51,829 bases of DNA from Planococcus koreensis. GTDB taxonomy: Bacteria > Bacillota > Bacilli > Bacillales_A > Planococcaceae. Location: NCBI RefSeq assembly GCF_004761975.1, contig NZ_RQII01000012.1, positions 1-51,829 on the forward strand, given 5' to 3'. Below are positions 8,963 to 17,624 of this stretch, in pieces (the stretch's first letter is position 1; each line of letters begins with the position of its first letter). Below the pieces are notes generated by a model. It worked only from the letters and a program-made list of their open reading frames with translations, did not search any database and was not told the origin of the DNA. The translations under genes and the position numbers were made by a program.

Positions 8963-8996
8963 GAAAATATGAATGAACCGCCATTCATATTTTCAT
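8961..8996. promoter_or_regulatory. FadR operator
   Basis: Inverted arms of 15 bp (8961-8975 and 8982-8996) surround six bases. The core TGAATG-N6-CATTCA at 8970-8987 has the 18-bp layout of the known B. subtilis FadR box (TGAATGAMTANTCATTCA). It lies between the -10 box and the fadR start. FadR would be released by long-chain acyl-CoA. Confidence 0.85.
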
Positions 8997-9017
8997 ATTT
9001 TTTTGGGTGGTGATGAA

Positions 9018-9602
9018 TTGGTAAAAAAGGATAAACCGAAATACAAGCAAATCATCGATGCGGCCGTAATCGTAATTGCTGAAAATGGCTACCATCAGGC
9101 GCAGGTCTCGAAAATCGCGAAACAAGCAGGCGTCGCAGATGGCACCATCTATTTATATTTCAAGAATAAAGAAGACATCCTGATCTCGGTCTTTCAGGAA
9201 AAAATGGGGCTGTTCGTCAGCAAGCTGGGCGACATACTCGAACAGGAAGTGTCCGCTTCGGACAAACTGCAATTGATGATCAAAAGCCATTTCGATTTGC
9301 TTGCGAACGATCTGCACCTTGCCATCGTCACCCAGCTGGAGCTTCGGCAATCGAACCACGAGCTCCGCATAAAAATAAATGGCGTGTTGAGGGAGTATTT
9401 ATTGTTAATGGACAAAATCCTCGTCAATGGGATGGAGACCGGGGAATTTGATAAAGACATGGATATCCGTTTAGCAAGGCAAATGGTTTTTGGTACAATG
9501 GATGAGACCATCACCACCTGGGTGATGAATGACCATAAATACGATTTGGTCAGTTTGGCGCCAAAAGTTCATCGTCTGTTGATGAAGGGTATGCGTGCAT
9601 AA
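9018..9602 (+). CDS. fadR: TetR-family fatty acid degradation regulator FadR
   Basis: A TetR-type repressor that binds long-chain acyl-CoA and controls beta-oxidation genes. The N-terminal helix-turn-helix reads VSKIAKQAGVADGTIYLYF, and the 194-residue length equals B. subtilis FadR, to which it is very close by eye. The start is set at the TTG at 9018, 5 nt after GGTGGTGA. An upstream in-frame ATG at 8973 lies inside the operator and would add residues that the family lacks. It sits between lcfA and fadB, 16 nt from fadB. Confidence 0.93.
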   Translation: MVKKDKPKYKQIIDAAVIVIAENGYHQAQVSKIAKQAGVADGTIYLYFKNKEDILISVFQEKMGLFVSKLGDILEQEVSASDKLQLMIKSHFDLLANDLHLAIVTQLELRQSNHELRIKINGVLREYLLLMDKILVNGMETGEFDKDMDIRLARQMVFGTMDETITTWVMNDHKYDLVSLAPKVHRLLMKGMRA

Positions 9603-9618
9603 GAGAGGGGCTAATCGA

Positions 9619-10392
9619 ATGGAATTTATCAGTTGGAAAAAAGAGGACGGCGTTGCAATTGCGACCATCAACCGTCCGCCAGCGAATGCGTTATCGCGTT
9701 CACTTATCCTCGAAGTCGGCAACTTGCTTGATGAAGTAGCGGATGATGAAGAAGTCCGCGCAATCGTCCTTCACGGAGAAGGCAGATTCTTTTCAGCGGG
9801 AGCAGACATCAAGGAATTCACTGAAGTAAGTTCAGGCGAAGAATTCTCGAAGCTTTCAGCGAGCGGGCAAGCTGTTTTTGAACGGCTGGAAACGTTCCAC
9901 AAACCAGTGCTGGCAGCGATTCATGGAGCAGCTCTGGGCGGAGGCCTGGAACTGGCGATGAGTTGCCATATGCGATTTGTCAGTGAAAATGCTAAACTGG
10001 GATTACCGGAGTTGCAGCTAGGGCTGATTCCCGGTTTTGCAGGCACACAGCGGCTTCCGAGATACGTCGGTGTAGCGAAAGCGGCCGAAATGCTATTGAC
10101 GAGTGATCCGATTACAGGAACGGAAGCAGCTCAATTGGGCTTGGCGAACCGCGCCTACCCTGAAGCAGACCTGCTTTCGGAAACGCTTACAATTGCGAAG
10201 AAAATTGCGAAAAAGAGCCCGGTTTCCGTGAAAGCGGCTATCGACATGCTCCAATACGCAAAACCTGCTTCTTATTATGAAGGGGTTAAAGCGGAAGCGG
10301 GATCATTCGGGACAGTATTTGTTTCGGAAGACGCGAAAGAAGGCATCCAGGCTTTCCTGGAAAAAAGACAGGCGCAATTCAAAGGGAAATAA
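9619..10392 (+). CDS. fadB: Enoyl-CoA hydratase
   Basis: It hydrates trans-2-enoyl-CoA in beta-oxidation. The 257-residue crotonase-fold protein has the oxyanion-hole motifs FSAGADIKEF (about 62-71) and IHGAALGGGLELAMSC (about 99-114). ATG 9619 is chosen because AGAGAGGGG lies 8 nt upstream; the upstream GTG that overlaps the fadR end has no ribosome site. Placement between fadR and etfB matches the B. subtilis fadB gene. A wider crotonase specificity cannot be excluded from sequence alone. Confidence 0.9.
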   Translation: MEFISWKKEDGVAIATINRPPANALSRSLILEVGNLLDEVADDEEVRAIVLHGEGRFFSAGADIKEFTEVSSGEEFSKLSASGQAVFERLETFHKPVLAAIHGAALGGGLELAMSCHMRFVSENAKLGLPELQLGLIPGFAGTQRLPRYVGVAKAAEMLLTSDPITGTEAAQLGLANRAYPEADLLSETLTIAKKIAKKSPVSVKAAIDMLQYAKPASYYEGVKAEAGSFGTVFVSEDAKEGIQAFLEKRQAQFKGK

Positions 10393-10412
10393 TACTTGGG
10401 AGGTTTACGTTC

Positions 10413-11186
10413 ATGAACATTTATGTATTGGTAAAACGCACTTTTGACACAGAAGAAAAACTGGTGATTTCCAACGGGCAGATCCAGGAAGACGGCGCGG
10501 AATTCATCATCAATCCTTACGACGAGTATGCGATTGAAGAAGCAATCACAGTACGCGACGCGCACGGCGGCGAAGTGACTGTCATTACAATGGGCGGAGA
10601 AGAAGCAGAGAAGCAGCTTCGCACAGCGTTGGCGATGGGAGCGGACAAAGCCGTTCTGATCAACACGGAAGATGACGTGGAAGAAATGGACCAGTTTACT
10701 TCAGCATACATATTGGCTGAGTACTTGAAAGATAAAAACCCGGACTTGATCCTTGCAGGAAACGTTGCAATCGATGGCGGTTCTGGCCAAGTCGGACCGC
10801 GCGTTGCTGACTTGTTGGGCATCAACTACGTGACGACGATCACAGACCTTAAAATCGACGGCACAACTGTAACGATCACAAGAGACATCGAAGGTGACGC
10901 GGAAGAGCTTGAAACGTCATTGCCGTTGCTGGTAACGGCACAGCAAGGCTTGAACGAACCGCGCTATCCATCACTTCCAGGAATCATGAAAGCGAAGAAA
11001 AAACCGCTTGAAGAACTGGAATTGGATGATCTTGACATCGAAGAAGACGATGTAGAAGCGAAAACAGAAACAATCGAAATCTACTTGCCGCCTAAAAAAG
11101 CTGCAGGCCGCGTACTACAGGGCGACCTTTCAGCGCAAGTCACTGAACTAGTCGGCTTGCTGCGCAACGAAGCTAAAGTCATTTAA
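10413..11186 (+). CDS. etfB: Electron transfer flavoprotein subunit beta
   Basis: The AMP-binding small subunit of ETF, which accepts electrons from acyl-CoA dehydrogenases. The 257-residue length is standard. The start MNIYVLVKRTFDTEEKL is typical, and the conserved ETF-beta signature region (VAIDGGSGQVGPRVADLLG, QGLNEPRYPSLPGIMKAKKK) is intact. GGGAGG precedes the ATG, 20 nt after fadB. It forms a heterodimer with the EtfA encoded 66 nt downstream. Confidence 0.95.
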   Translation: MNIYVLVKRTFDTEEKLVISNGQIQEDGAEFIINPYDEYAIEEAITVRDAHGGEVTVITMGGEEAEKQLRTALAMGADKAVLINTEDDVEEMDQFTSAYILAEYLKDKNPDLILAGNVAIDGGSGQVGPRVADLLGINYVTTITDLKIDGTTVTITRDIEGDAEELETSLPLLVTAQQGLNEPRYPSLPGIMKAKKKPLEELELDDLDIEEDDVEAKTETIEIYLPPKKAAGRVLQGDLSAQVTELVGLLRNEAKVI

Positions 11187-11252
11187 TCCAATAAAATCGG
11201 TTAAATAAATCATTCCAAGCATTTTCACATCTACTTAGGGGGTATACGGACA

Positions 11253-12218
11253 ATGGCAAAAAAAGTATTAGTATTGGCGGAAACGCGCGAAGGCGCTTTG
11301 CGCAACGTATCATTTGAAGCGATTGCCGCTGCGAAGCAGCTTTCAGGCGGAGGAGAAGTGGTTGCGGTTCTTTTGGGAGACGCAGTCAGTGATTTCGGCC
11401 AGGAATTGGTGAACTACGGCGCAGACCGCGTCGTAACAGTTGAACACCCGCATTTGAAGCATTATACATCTGACGGCTACGGCCAGGCATTCATGGCTAT
11501 TGTCGAGCAGGAGAGCCCAGAAGCTTTGGTTTTCGGACATACAGCAGTCGGCAAAGACTTGTCGCCTAAAATCGCTTCTAAGCTGCAAACAGGTTTGATT
11601 TCAGATGTGACGGCAATCGAAGGCGAAGGCGATGACGCAGTATTCGTTCGCCCGATCTATTCAGGCAAAGCGTTCGAAAAAGTGAAAAATAAAGAAGGCG
11701 TTTCATTCATCACAGTACGCCCGAACAACATCACACCGCTTGCAAAAGAAGAACGTTCAGGCGACATCAGCTCATTGTCAGTAGACATCACAAACTTGCG
11801 TACGATCATCAAAAACGTTGTCCGCAAATCGACTGAAGGCGTTGACTTGTCAGAAGCCAAAGTAATCGTAGCAGGCGGCCGCGGCGTCAAGAGTGCAGAC
11901 GGTTTCGCACCGTTGCAGGAACTTGCCAACCTATTGGGCGGCGCAGTCGGCGCATCCCGTGGAGCATGTGACGCGGACTATGTCGATTACTCTTTGCAAA
12001 TCGGCCAAACAGGCAAAGTCGTTACACCTGACCTTTACATCGCAGCCGGAATCTCAGGCGCAATCCAGCATTTGGCGGGTATGTCCAACTCGAAAGTCAT
12101 TGTTGCCATCAACAAAGATCCTGAAGCGAACATCTTCAAAGTGGCGGATTACGGCATCGTCGGCGATCTGTTCGAAGTCATCCCGATGTTGACAGAAGAA
12201 TTCAAGAAAGTAATGTAA
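11253..12218 (+). CDS. etfA: Electron transfer flavoprotein subunit alpha
   Basis: The FAD-carrying large subunit of ETF. The 321-residue protein has an N-terminal alpha/beta domain and the C-terminal FAD signature, seen in [37 protein letters not shown] and [18 protein letters not shown] lies ahead of the ATG. With etfB it moves electrons from beta-oxidation to the quinone pool. It is the last gene of the lcfA operon and is followed by a terminator. Confidence 0.95.
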   Translation: MAKKVLVLAETREGALRNVSFEAIAAAKQLSGGGEVVAVLLGDAVSDFGQELVNYGADRVVTVEHPHLKHYTSDGYGQAFMAIVEQESPEALVFGHTAVGKDLSPKIASKLQTGLISDVTAIEGEGDDAVFVRPIYSGKAFEKVKNKEGVSFITVRPNNITPLAKEERSGDISSLSVDITNLRTIIKNVVRKSTEGVDLSEAKVIVAGGRGVKSADGFAPLQELANLLGGAVGASRGACDADYVDYSLQIGQTGKVVTPDLYIAAGISGAIQHLAGMSNSKVIVAINKDPEANIFKVADYGIVGDLFEVIPMLTEEFKKVM

Positions 12219-12261
12219 TAAACCCAAGCCGCGCAGAAATGTGGGTCTTGAATAATATGAA

Positions 12262-12297
12262 AGGGCTATCGAGAAATTCTCGGTAGCTCTTTTTCTT
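12262..12297 (+). terminator. Terminator of the lcfA-etfA operon
   Basis: A 12-bp stem (12262-12273 with 12279-12290, with G-U pairs) and a T-rich tail lie 43 nt after the etfA stop codon. Confidence 0.88.
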
Positions 12298-12408
12298 TCT
12301 CTTCTGTCGGATGAATTTCGTTTTATTCAAGGGTGAATCTTCATACTGAATCATTTCTTTAGTCGAAAACCTAATAATTTTAATGACTGTATTTCAATGG
12401 TATCTCCA
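12298..12408. other. Intergenic stretch with no feature seen
   Basis: This AT-rich part of the etfA-trxA gap has no ORF, promoter or hairpin that I can support. Confidence 0.5.
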
Positions 12409-12533
12409 GATATGGAGCAAAACAGTCCGACTCCCGCGGGGCAGCGTAGCGACGTGCTGAAATCCACTCGGGCGCCAGCACGAGTTAGTTCAGCGCAAGC
12501 CCGCAGGAAAGCGGAGCTGTTTTGCGGAATATC
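12409..12533. repeat. Palindromic dispersed repeat element
   Basis: The ends are inverted copies of each other: GCAAAACAG at 12417-12425 and CTGTTTTGC at 12517-12525, extended by GATAT/ATATC and by CCCGCGGG/CCCGCAGG blocks further in. The element is GC-rich compared with its AT-rich flanks and encodes nothing. Its right end shares an exact 17-mer with 2231-2247. Elements of this type (GC-rich, with palindromic ends) are scattered between genes in Bacillaceae and Planococcaceae genomes. Confidence 0.65.
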
Positions 12534-12631
12534 GGCGTTCGTCTAATCAGTCAAAAAACCTTCGTTTATTCGAACAAAATTGGGGTAAATAAACAATAGG
12601 CATATAAATAGCTAGACCATTTAGCGCATGA

Positions 12632-12637
12632 TATAAT
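12632..12637 (+). promoter_or_regulatory. -10 box of trxA
   Basis: A perfect TATAAT stands 39 nt before the trxA ATG. No good -35 hexamer is found at 16-18 nt, so the promoter may depend on another factor or be weak at -35. Confidence 0.5.
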
Positions 12638-12676
12638 CGTTTTAGATTTTGTTTATAACCCAAGGAGGAATTATTA

Positions 12677-12991
12677 ATGGCTATCGTTAAAGGAACAGAC
12701 CAAAACTTTTCACAAGAAATCTCTGAAGGCCTAGTACTAGTAGACTTTTGGGCTGCATGGTGCGGACCTTGTAAAATGATCGCTCCAGTACTTGAAGAAT
12801 TGGATGCAGATATGAACGGCAAAGTGAAAATCGTGAAAGTGGACGTGGATGAAAACCAAGGCACTGCCAGCGAATACGGCATCATGTCAATTCCAACACT
12901 TCTTTTGATGAAAGACGGACAGCCAGTAGATAAAGTTGTCGGCTTCCGCCCTAAAGAAGCATTGGCTGAATTGGTTAACCAACACGCATAA
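12677..12991 (+). CDS. trxA: Thioredoxin
   Basis: A cytosolic thiol-disulfide reductase. The 104-residue length and the active site WCGPCK (C29 and C32) are canonical, and the cis-proline motif SIPTLLL is present. CAAGGAGG precedes the ATG. It lies between etfA and uvrC, as in B. subtilis, and is enclosed by its own promoter and terminator. Confidence 0.97.
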   Translation: MAIVKGTDQNFSQEISEGLVLVDFWAAWCGPCKMIAPVLEELDADMNGKVKIVKVDVDENQGTASEYGIMSIPTLLLMKDGQPVDKVVGFRPKEALAELVNQHA

Positions 12992-12997
12992 TTCTTA

Positions 12998-13028
12998 ACC
13001 GGGTCCAGAAATGGCACCCGGTTTTTTA
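12998..13028 (+). terminator. Terminator of trxA
   Basis: The ACCGGGT (12998-13004) and ACCCGGT (13016-13022) arms form a short stem that runs into six T residues. The uvrC ATG follows 13 nt later, so uvrC expression may depend on partial read-through. Confidence 0.85.
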
Positions 13029-13041
13029 ATAGGGTGAGAAT

Positions 13042-14838
13042 ATGGCAAACACATTGATCCAGCATAAATTAGCAATTCTGCCTGACCAGCCAGGCTGTTA
13101 TTTGATGAAAGACCGGCAAAATACGGTCATTTACGTCGGCAAGGCAAAAGTGTTGAAAAACCGGGTGCGTTCGTATTTCACGGGCAGCCACGATGCGAAA
13201 ACACAGCGGCTCGTCGGTGAAATCGAGGATTTCGAATACATTGTCACATCCTCAGACATCGAAGCGTTGATCCTGGAATTGAATTTGATCAAAAAACACG
13301 ATCCCAAATACAACATCATGCTAAAAGACGATAAATCTTATCCGTACCTGAAAATAACCGGTGAACGCCATCCGAAGCTGATCACGACGCGGCAAGTGAA
13401 AAAGGACAAAGGCAAGTATTTCGGCCCTTATCCGAATGCCTATGCGGCAAGTGAAACGAAAAAGCTATTGGACCGGCTTTATCCATTGCGGAAATGCCAT
13501 ACGATGCCGGACCGTGCTTGCCTGTATTATCATATGGGACAATGCTTGGCGCCGTGCATCAAACCGGTTGAAAAAGAAACTTATCAGGAAATGATCGACA
13601 GCATTACGAAATTCTTAAACGGCGGCTTCCGCGATGTCAAACAGGACCTCATTGAAAAGATGTCCGAAGCGGCTGAGAATCTGGAATTCGAACGGGCAAA
13701 AGAATACCGCGACCAGATTGCGCATATTGAAACCGTCATGGAAAAACAAAAAATGGCGATGAATGATTTCACTGACCGCGATATTTTCGGCTATGCCGTT
13801 GATAAAGGCTGGATGTGCGTCCAAGTCTTTTTTGTGCGCCAAGGCAAATTGATTGAGCGGGACGTGTCGCTGTTTCCATTGTACCGGGACCCTCAGGAAG
13901 AATTCCTGACGTTCATCGGCCAGTTCTATGAACAGCCGCATCACGTCAAGCCGAATGAAGTCTTGCTGCCGGAAGGCGTCGACGCTGAATTGATCCGTGA
14001 ATGGCTGGATATCCGTGTGCTCGTACCGCAGCGCGGCAAGAAAAAGGATTTATTGCAGCTTGCGAAAACGAACGCGGAAATCGCCATCAAGGAAAAGTTC
14101 GGGCTGCTTGAACGCCAGGAAGAGCGGACAATCGGGGCTTGTGAAGAATTGGGCACGGCGTTGAACATTGCCACGCCGCTGCGCATCGAAGCTTTTGACA
14201 ACTCGCATATCCAAGGCGCGGACGCTGTGTCGGCGATGATTACGTTCATTGACGGCAAACCGTCGAAGAAAGATTACCGGAAATACAAAACGCGCAATGC
14301 CTCAAAGCCGGATGATTACGCAGCGATGCGGGAGGTCATCCGCCGGCGCTATACACGCGTCCTGAAAGATGGGCTTCCTCTGCCTGACCTGATCGTCATC
14401 GATGGCGGCAAAGGGCAGATCGAATCCGCCCGTGAAATTGTGGAAGACGAACTCGGCTTATCGATACCGATTGCTGGCCTCGCCAAAGACGCGAAGCACC
14501 AAACTTCGCAGCTGCTCTACGGCGATCCAGTTGAAGCGGTGCCGCTGAAACGCACAAGTGAAGCGTTTTACTTGCTGCAGCGCATCCAGGACGAAGTCCA
14601 TCGATTCGTCATTACGTTCCACCGCCAGCTGCGCGGCAAAAACTCGATCCAGTCCGCATTGGACGATTTGGAAGGAGTCGGGCCGAAGCGCAAACAGCAG
14701 CTATTGAAGCATTTCGGTTCTGTAAAGCGCATCAAAGAAGCAAGCAAGGAAGACTTGAAAGAAGCGGGCATGCCAGACAAGCTGGCGGACCAGATCCAAC
14801 AGCATTTTTCGCAGCAATCATTGCCAGCTGAACAATAA
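13042..14838 (+). CDS. uvrC: Excinuclease ABC subunit C
   Basis: The nuclease of UvrABC nucleotide excision repair, which makes both incisions around a lesion. The 598-residue protein has an N-terminal GIY-YIG domain ([18 protein letters not shown], about 18-35), a UVR motif near residues 198-232 ([14 protein letters not shown]), the UvrC RNase H-like domain ([25 protein letters not shown]), and C-terminal helix-hairpin-helix motifs ([26 protein letters not shown]). GGGTGAG precedes the ATG. It follows trxA, as in B. subtilis. Confidence 0.96.
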   Translation: MANTLIQHKLAILPDQPGCYLMKDRQNTVIYVGKAKVLKNRVRSYFTGSHDAKTQRLVGEIEDFEYIVTSSDIEALILELNLIKKHDPKYNIMLKDDKSYPYLKITGERHPKLITTRQVKKDKGKYFGPYPNAYAASETKKLLDRLYPLRKCHTMPDRACLYYHMGQCLAPCIKPVEKETYQEMIDSITKFLNGGFRDVKQDLIEKMSEAAENLEFERAKEYRDQIAHIETVMEKQKMAMNDFTDRDIFGYAVDKGWMCVQVFFVRQGKLIERDVSLFPLYRDPQEEFLTFIGQFYEQPHHVKPNEVLLPEGVDAELIREWLDIRVLVPQRGKKKDLLQLAKTNAEIAIKEKFGLLERQEERTIGACEELGTALNIATPLRIEAFDNSHIQGADAVSAMITFIDGKPSKKDYRKYKTRNASKPDDYAAMREVIRRRYTRVLKDGLPLPDLIVIDGGKGQIESAREIVEDELGLSIPIAGLAKDAKHQTSQLLYGDPVEAVPLKRTSEAFYLLQRIQDEVHRFVITFHRQLRGKNSIQSALDDLEGVGPKRKQQLLKHFGSVKRIKEASKEDLKEAGMPDKLADQIQQHFSQQSLPAEQ

Positions 14839-14849
14839 CGTGATATCGT
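14821..14849 (+). promoter_or_regulatory. Probable promoter of the lysC leader
   Basis: TTGCCA at 14821-14826 and TATCGT at 14844-14849 are 17 nt apart and overlap the 3' end of uvrC. Transcription would start just upstream of the lysine aptamer. Confidence 0.5.
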
Positions 14850-14876
14850 AAAGACATATTTAGATCACTTGGAAAA

Positions 14877-15048
14877 GTGATGATAGAGGCGCGGACGCCA
14901 AAAGTAGCCATTCGGAGATTTGCAGAATCTGTGAAGAATGGGGAAAGGGGCAGCCGCCGAAGTGTACGGATTCTTGCAAATCCGTGTGCTGGTCCGGCAT
15001 TTAAGAAATGCCGGGCTGTCAGAGTCAATCTCTGGAGGGCTATCTCAC
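14877..15048 (+). promoter_or_regulatory. Lysine riboswitch (L box) aptamer
   Basis: The leader has the conserved L-box blocks in order: GATAGAGGCGCGGACGCC with the following AAAAGTAGCC, then GGGGAAAGGGGCAGCCGCCGAAG, a long hairpin (CCGGCATTT-AAGAAATGCCGG), and the closing GGAGGGCTATCTCAC. The P1 arms GTGATGATAG and CTATCTCAC close the domain. With the terminator at 15081-15117 it would shut off lysC when lysine is high. Confidence 0.93.
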
Positions 15049-15080
15049 ATGGACGTTTTTTATTCGTGCATGACGAAAGA

Positions 15081-15117
15081 GGTAGTTTGCCGGCAATCTG
15101 GCGAGCTGCCTTTTTTT
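15081..15117 (+). terminator. Riboswitch-controlled terminator before lysC
   Basis: GGTAGTTTGCC and GGCGAGCTGCC pair (with G-U pairs) around an eight-base loop and are followed by seven T residues. This is the expression platform of the lysine riboswitch. Confidence 0.88.
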
Positions 15118-15193
15118 ATTGTTTAGCCGAGCTGCTGTTTCTGGCATCCCGGCATTCATGTTGAGGGCCACTTACATTATGGGAGTGGATAGA

Positions 15194-16408
15194 ATGGAAA
15201 CCGTAGTTATGAAGTTTGGCGGAACATCCGTCGCAACACCGGAAAAAATCATCGGCGTCGCGAAACGTGCGATCCGTGAAAAGGAAAAAGGTCTGCGCGT
15301 CGTCATCGTCGTGTCGGCGATGGGCAAGACCACTGATACGCTGCTCGAATTGGCAGGGGACATCTCATCCCAGCCGCCGAAGCGGGAAATGGATATGCTG
15401 CTCGCGACCGGCGAACAAGTGACGATTGCGCTGCTCGCGATGGCATTCAAAATGCTTGGCCATGAAGCACTGTCATTCACCGGCTGGCAGGCGGGGATTG
15501 AAACCGAATCCGTGCCGCGCAATGCCCGCATCGAACAAATTCACACCGAGCGCATTGAACAGGCACTGAGCGACGGGTATTTTTGTGTGGTTGCCGGGTT
15601 CCAAGGCGTCGACAAAATCGGCAATATCACGACGCTTGGCCGTGGCGGCTCCGATACAACAGCAGTAGCGCTTGCCGCTGCCTTGCGCGCCGACAAATGT
15701 GAAATCTATACCGATGTCGACGGTGTCTACACATCCGACCCGCGCTTCGTAACAGGTGCGCGCAAGCTGGAGCAGATTTCCTACGACGAAATGCTTGAGC
15801 TGGCCAATCTGGGGGCAGGCGTACTGCATCCGCGCGCGGTCGAATTTGCGAAAAACAATCATGTCCCTTTATCGGTCCGCGCAAGTTATTCGGATGAACC
15901 GGGAACAATCATACAAGAGGTGATCACTGTGGAAAAAAATCTGATTGTCAGAGGCGTGGCGTTCGAATCCGGAATCGCACGCGTGACGGTTACATATAAA
16001 AAAGCGTTCAATGGTTCACTGGCGAACATCTTTACGACATTGGCGAAGCATCATATCGATGTTGATATCATTGTCCAGAGCATTACAGATGATGCCCCGC
16101 CTTCGGTGTCATTTTCAATCAAAGAAGACAGTCTGGAGGAAACACGCCGTGTGCTCGCTGAGCGACAGGAGGAAATCGGATTCCTTGCGGCAACATATGA
16201 AGTCGGCTTATCGAAAGTTTCCATCGTCGGCTCCGGCATGGTATCCAATCCCGGGGTCGCTGCCCAAATGTTTGATATCCTTCGGTTAGAAGGCATCCCT
16301 GTGAAAATGGTCTCCACTTCGGAAATCAAGATATCCGTTGTTGTGCCCGAAGCGGACATGAAACTTTCCGCTAATGCACTCCATGACGCTTACGGATTAT
16401 CCCGGTAA
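15194..16408 (+). CDS. lysC: Aspartokinase (lysine-sensitive type, alpha and beta subunits)
   Basis: It phosphorylates aspartate, the first step to lysine, diaminopimelate, threonine and methionine. The 404-residue product starts METVVMKFGGTS, contains GRGGSDTTAVALA, and ends in two ACT domains (about 265-404). ATG 15194 follows GGGAGTGG; the ORF upstream overlaps the terminator and is not used. An in-frame GTG at 15929 with its own AGAGGTG site 7 nt before it would produce a separate 159-residue beta subunit, as known for B. subtilis aspartokinase II. It is regulated by the lysine riboswitch just upstream. Confidence 0.95.
   Translation: METVVMKFGGTSVATPEKIIGVAKRAIREKEKGLRVVIVVSAMGKTTDTLLELAGDISSQPPKREMDMLLATGEQVTIALLAMAFKMLGHEALSFTGWQAGIETESVPRNARIEQIHTERIEQALSDGYFCVVAGFQGVDKIGNITTLGRGGSDTTAVALAAALRADKCEIYTDVDGVYTSDPRFVTGARKLEQISYDEMLELANLGAGVLHPRAVEFAKNNHVPLSVRASYSDEPGTIIQEVITVEKNLIVRGVAFESGIARVTVTYKKAFNGSLANIFTTLAKHHIDVDIIVQSITDDAPPSVSFSIKEDSLEETRRVLAERQEEIGFLAATYEVGLSKVSIVGSGMVSNPGVAAQMFDILRLEGIPVKMVSTSEIKISVVVPEADMKLSANALHDAYGLSR
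15914..15931 (+). promoter_or_regulatory. Internal ribosome site and start for the LysC beta subunit
   Basis: AAGAGGTG followed 7 nt later by GTG at 15929-15931, in the lysC frame at codon 246. The family is known to make a beta subunit from such an internal start. Confidence 0.7.
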
Positions 16409-16451
16409 TAAAAAGGCAAGTCCCGCTTAACTGCGGGACTTGCCTTTTTTA
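16409..16451. terminator. Bidirectional terminator between lysC and the glycosyltransferase
   Basis: A stem of about 17 bp (AAAAGGCAAGTCCCGC with its complement) with A-runs on the left and T-runs on the right serves the convergent lysC and minus-strand glycosyltransferase genes. Confidence 0.92.
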
Positions 16452-16458
16452 ATGCTTC

Positions 16459-17451
16459 TCAGCCGGCATCTGGGATGTCTTCAGAGAAAAATGTTAGCAC
16501 TTTCTGGAGATCATTCGTCTTTGCGCAGCTGACAAATTGCTGCAAAGGAGTTGGGAGGTGGCTGATGATTTTGCTATTGCTCCAGCTGAAGAGGCAGCGG
16601 TTCAATTCGCTGAGCCAAGCTGTTTTTTCTTGCTTGCTGATCATGGAAGAAGCGAACGAAACGCTCCGTCCAGTCGTGAATTCTTTTTTTAAGTATTTTG
16701 CAATCAGCAAATCTTGATGTGTTTGGTTTTTGATATGGAGTTTAATAATCCGGACCGATTGATCCAGTGTGCTGTAATAATCGTAAGGGGAAGCAGGCAT
16801 GACCGAAGCATGCTCTTTATCGGAATGATTGACGACGTAATAGCAAGGGTAGTCGGCAACGATGGAGATGGTGTCAGCGAGAATATAGGCATGGACCATG
16901 AAAGGCTGATCTTCGGCAGTGCAGATGCCGACAGGAAAGCGGATTCCTTTTTCGAGGAGGAATTTTCTGCGGAACATTTTAGTAGGTCCGATGGCATCAA
17001 ACACATCGGATTGAAGTGCAGTCGTTTTGGCTTGGTTGCGATTGAACATGGATTGGGCGACACCGCGGCCATTGACGCCGACGAACTTTCCAAGAACAAT
17101 ATCGGAACCGTTTTCTACAGCCATCCCGTACATGCGCTCGAGGGCTTCTTCCCCGAGGAAGTCGTCAGCATCGACAAAGAAAATGTATTCTCCAAGCGCT
17201 TCCGAAATGATGGTATTTCGTGGTGCACCTGGTCCGCCGGTATTAGGCTGGTGAATGGCCCGGATATTGGAGTGCTGTTTGGAATAGGAATCCAATACAG
17301 CGGCTGTGCGGTCCATGGAGCCATCATTGACAATAATGATTTCAATCTGTTCTTGGGGTATGGTCTGTTTCAGGATGGAATCAACGCAACTTTGGATATG
17401 GCGTTCGCCATTGTAAACCGGAATGCCAATCGTAATTAAAATATTTGTCAT
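16459..17451 (-). CDS. Family 2 glycosyltransferase
   Basis: It probably transfers a nucleotide-sugar-derived residue to a surface polymer or a glycan. The N-terminal GT-A domain shows ITIGIPVYNGERHIQSCVDS, IIVNDGSMDRT, NTGGPGAPRN and the metal-binding DxD in FVDADDFLG (about 95-103). The C-terminal 150 residues are not recognisable. The 330-residue length is ordinary, and AAAGGAGAG precedes the ATG. It is a single minus-strand gene placed between lysC and yslB, where B. subtilis has none, so it looks like an insertion into the backbone. Substrate and acceptor cannot be read from sequence. Confidence 0.85.
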   Translation of the reverse strand: MTNILITIGIPVYNGERHIQSCVDSILKQTIPQEQIEIIIVNDGSMDRTAAVLDSYSKQHSNIRAIHQPNTGGPGAPRNTIISEALGEYIFFVDADDFLGEEALERMYGMAVENGSDIVLGKFVGVNGRGVAQSMFNRNQAKTTALQSDVFDAIGPTKMFRRKFLLEKGIRFPVGICTAEDQPFMVHAYILADTISIVADYPCYYVVNHSDKEHASVMPASPYDYYSTLDQSVRIIKLHIKNQTHQDLLIAKYLKKEFTTGRSVSFASSMISKQEKTAWLSELNRCLFSWSNSKIISHLPTPLQQFVSCAKTNDLQKVLTFFSEDIPDAG

Positions 17452-17587
17452 TAAATCTCTCCTTTGATGAATGCTTATTCTGGATGTGGATTAAAGTGCG
17501 GATTAACTACACTATTCTGATTCAATACTACAATTAAATAACAGATTCCGAAAGAGCCATTGTTCTTACGCTAAAAGAACGCAGGCA

Positions 17588-17624
17588 AGAAAAAACCTGT
17601 GCCGGAGAGCACAGGAGGTTTCAA
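17588..17624 (-). terminator. Terminator of yslB
   Basis: On the minus strand, a stem built from CCTGTGC and GCACAGG is followed by a T-run. It directly follows the yslB stop. Confidence 0.75.
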
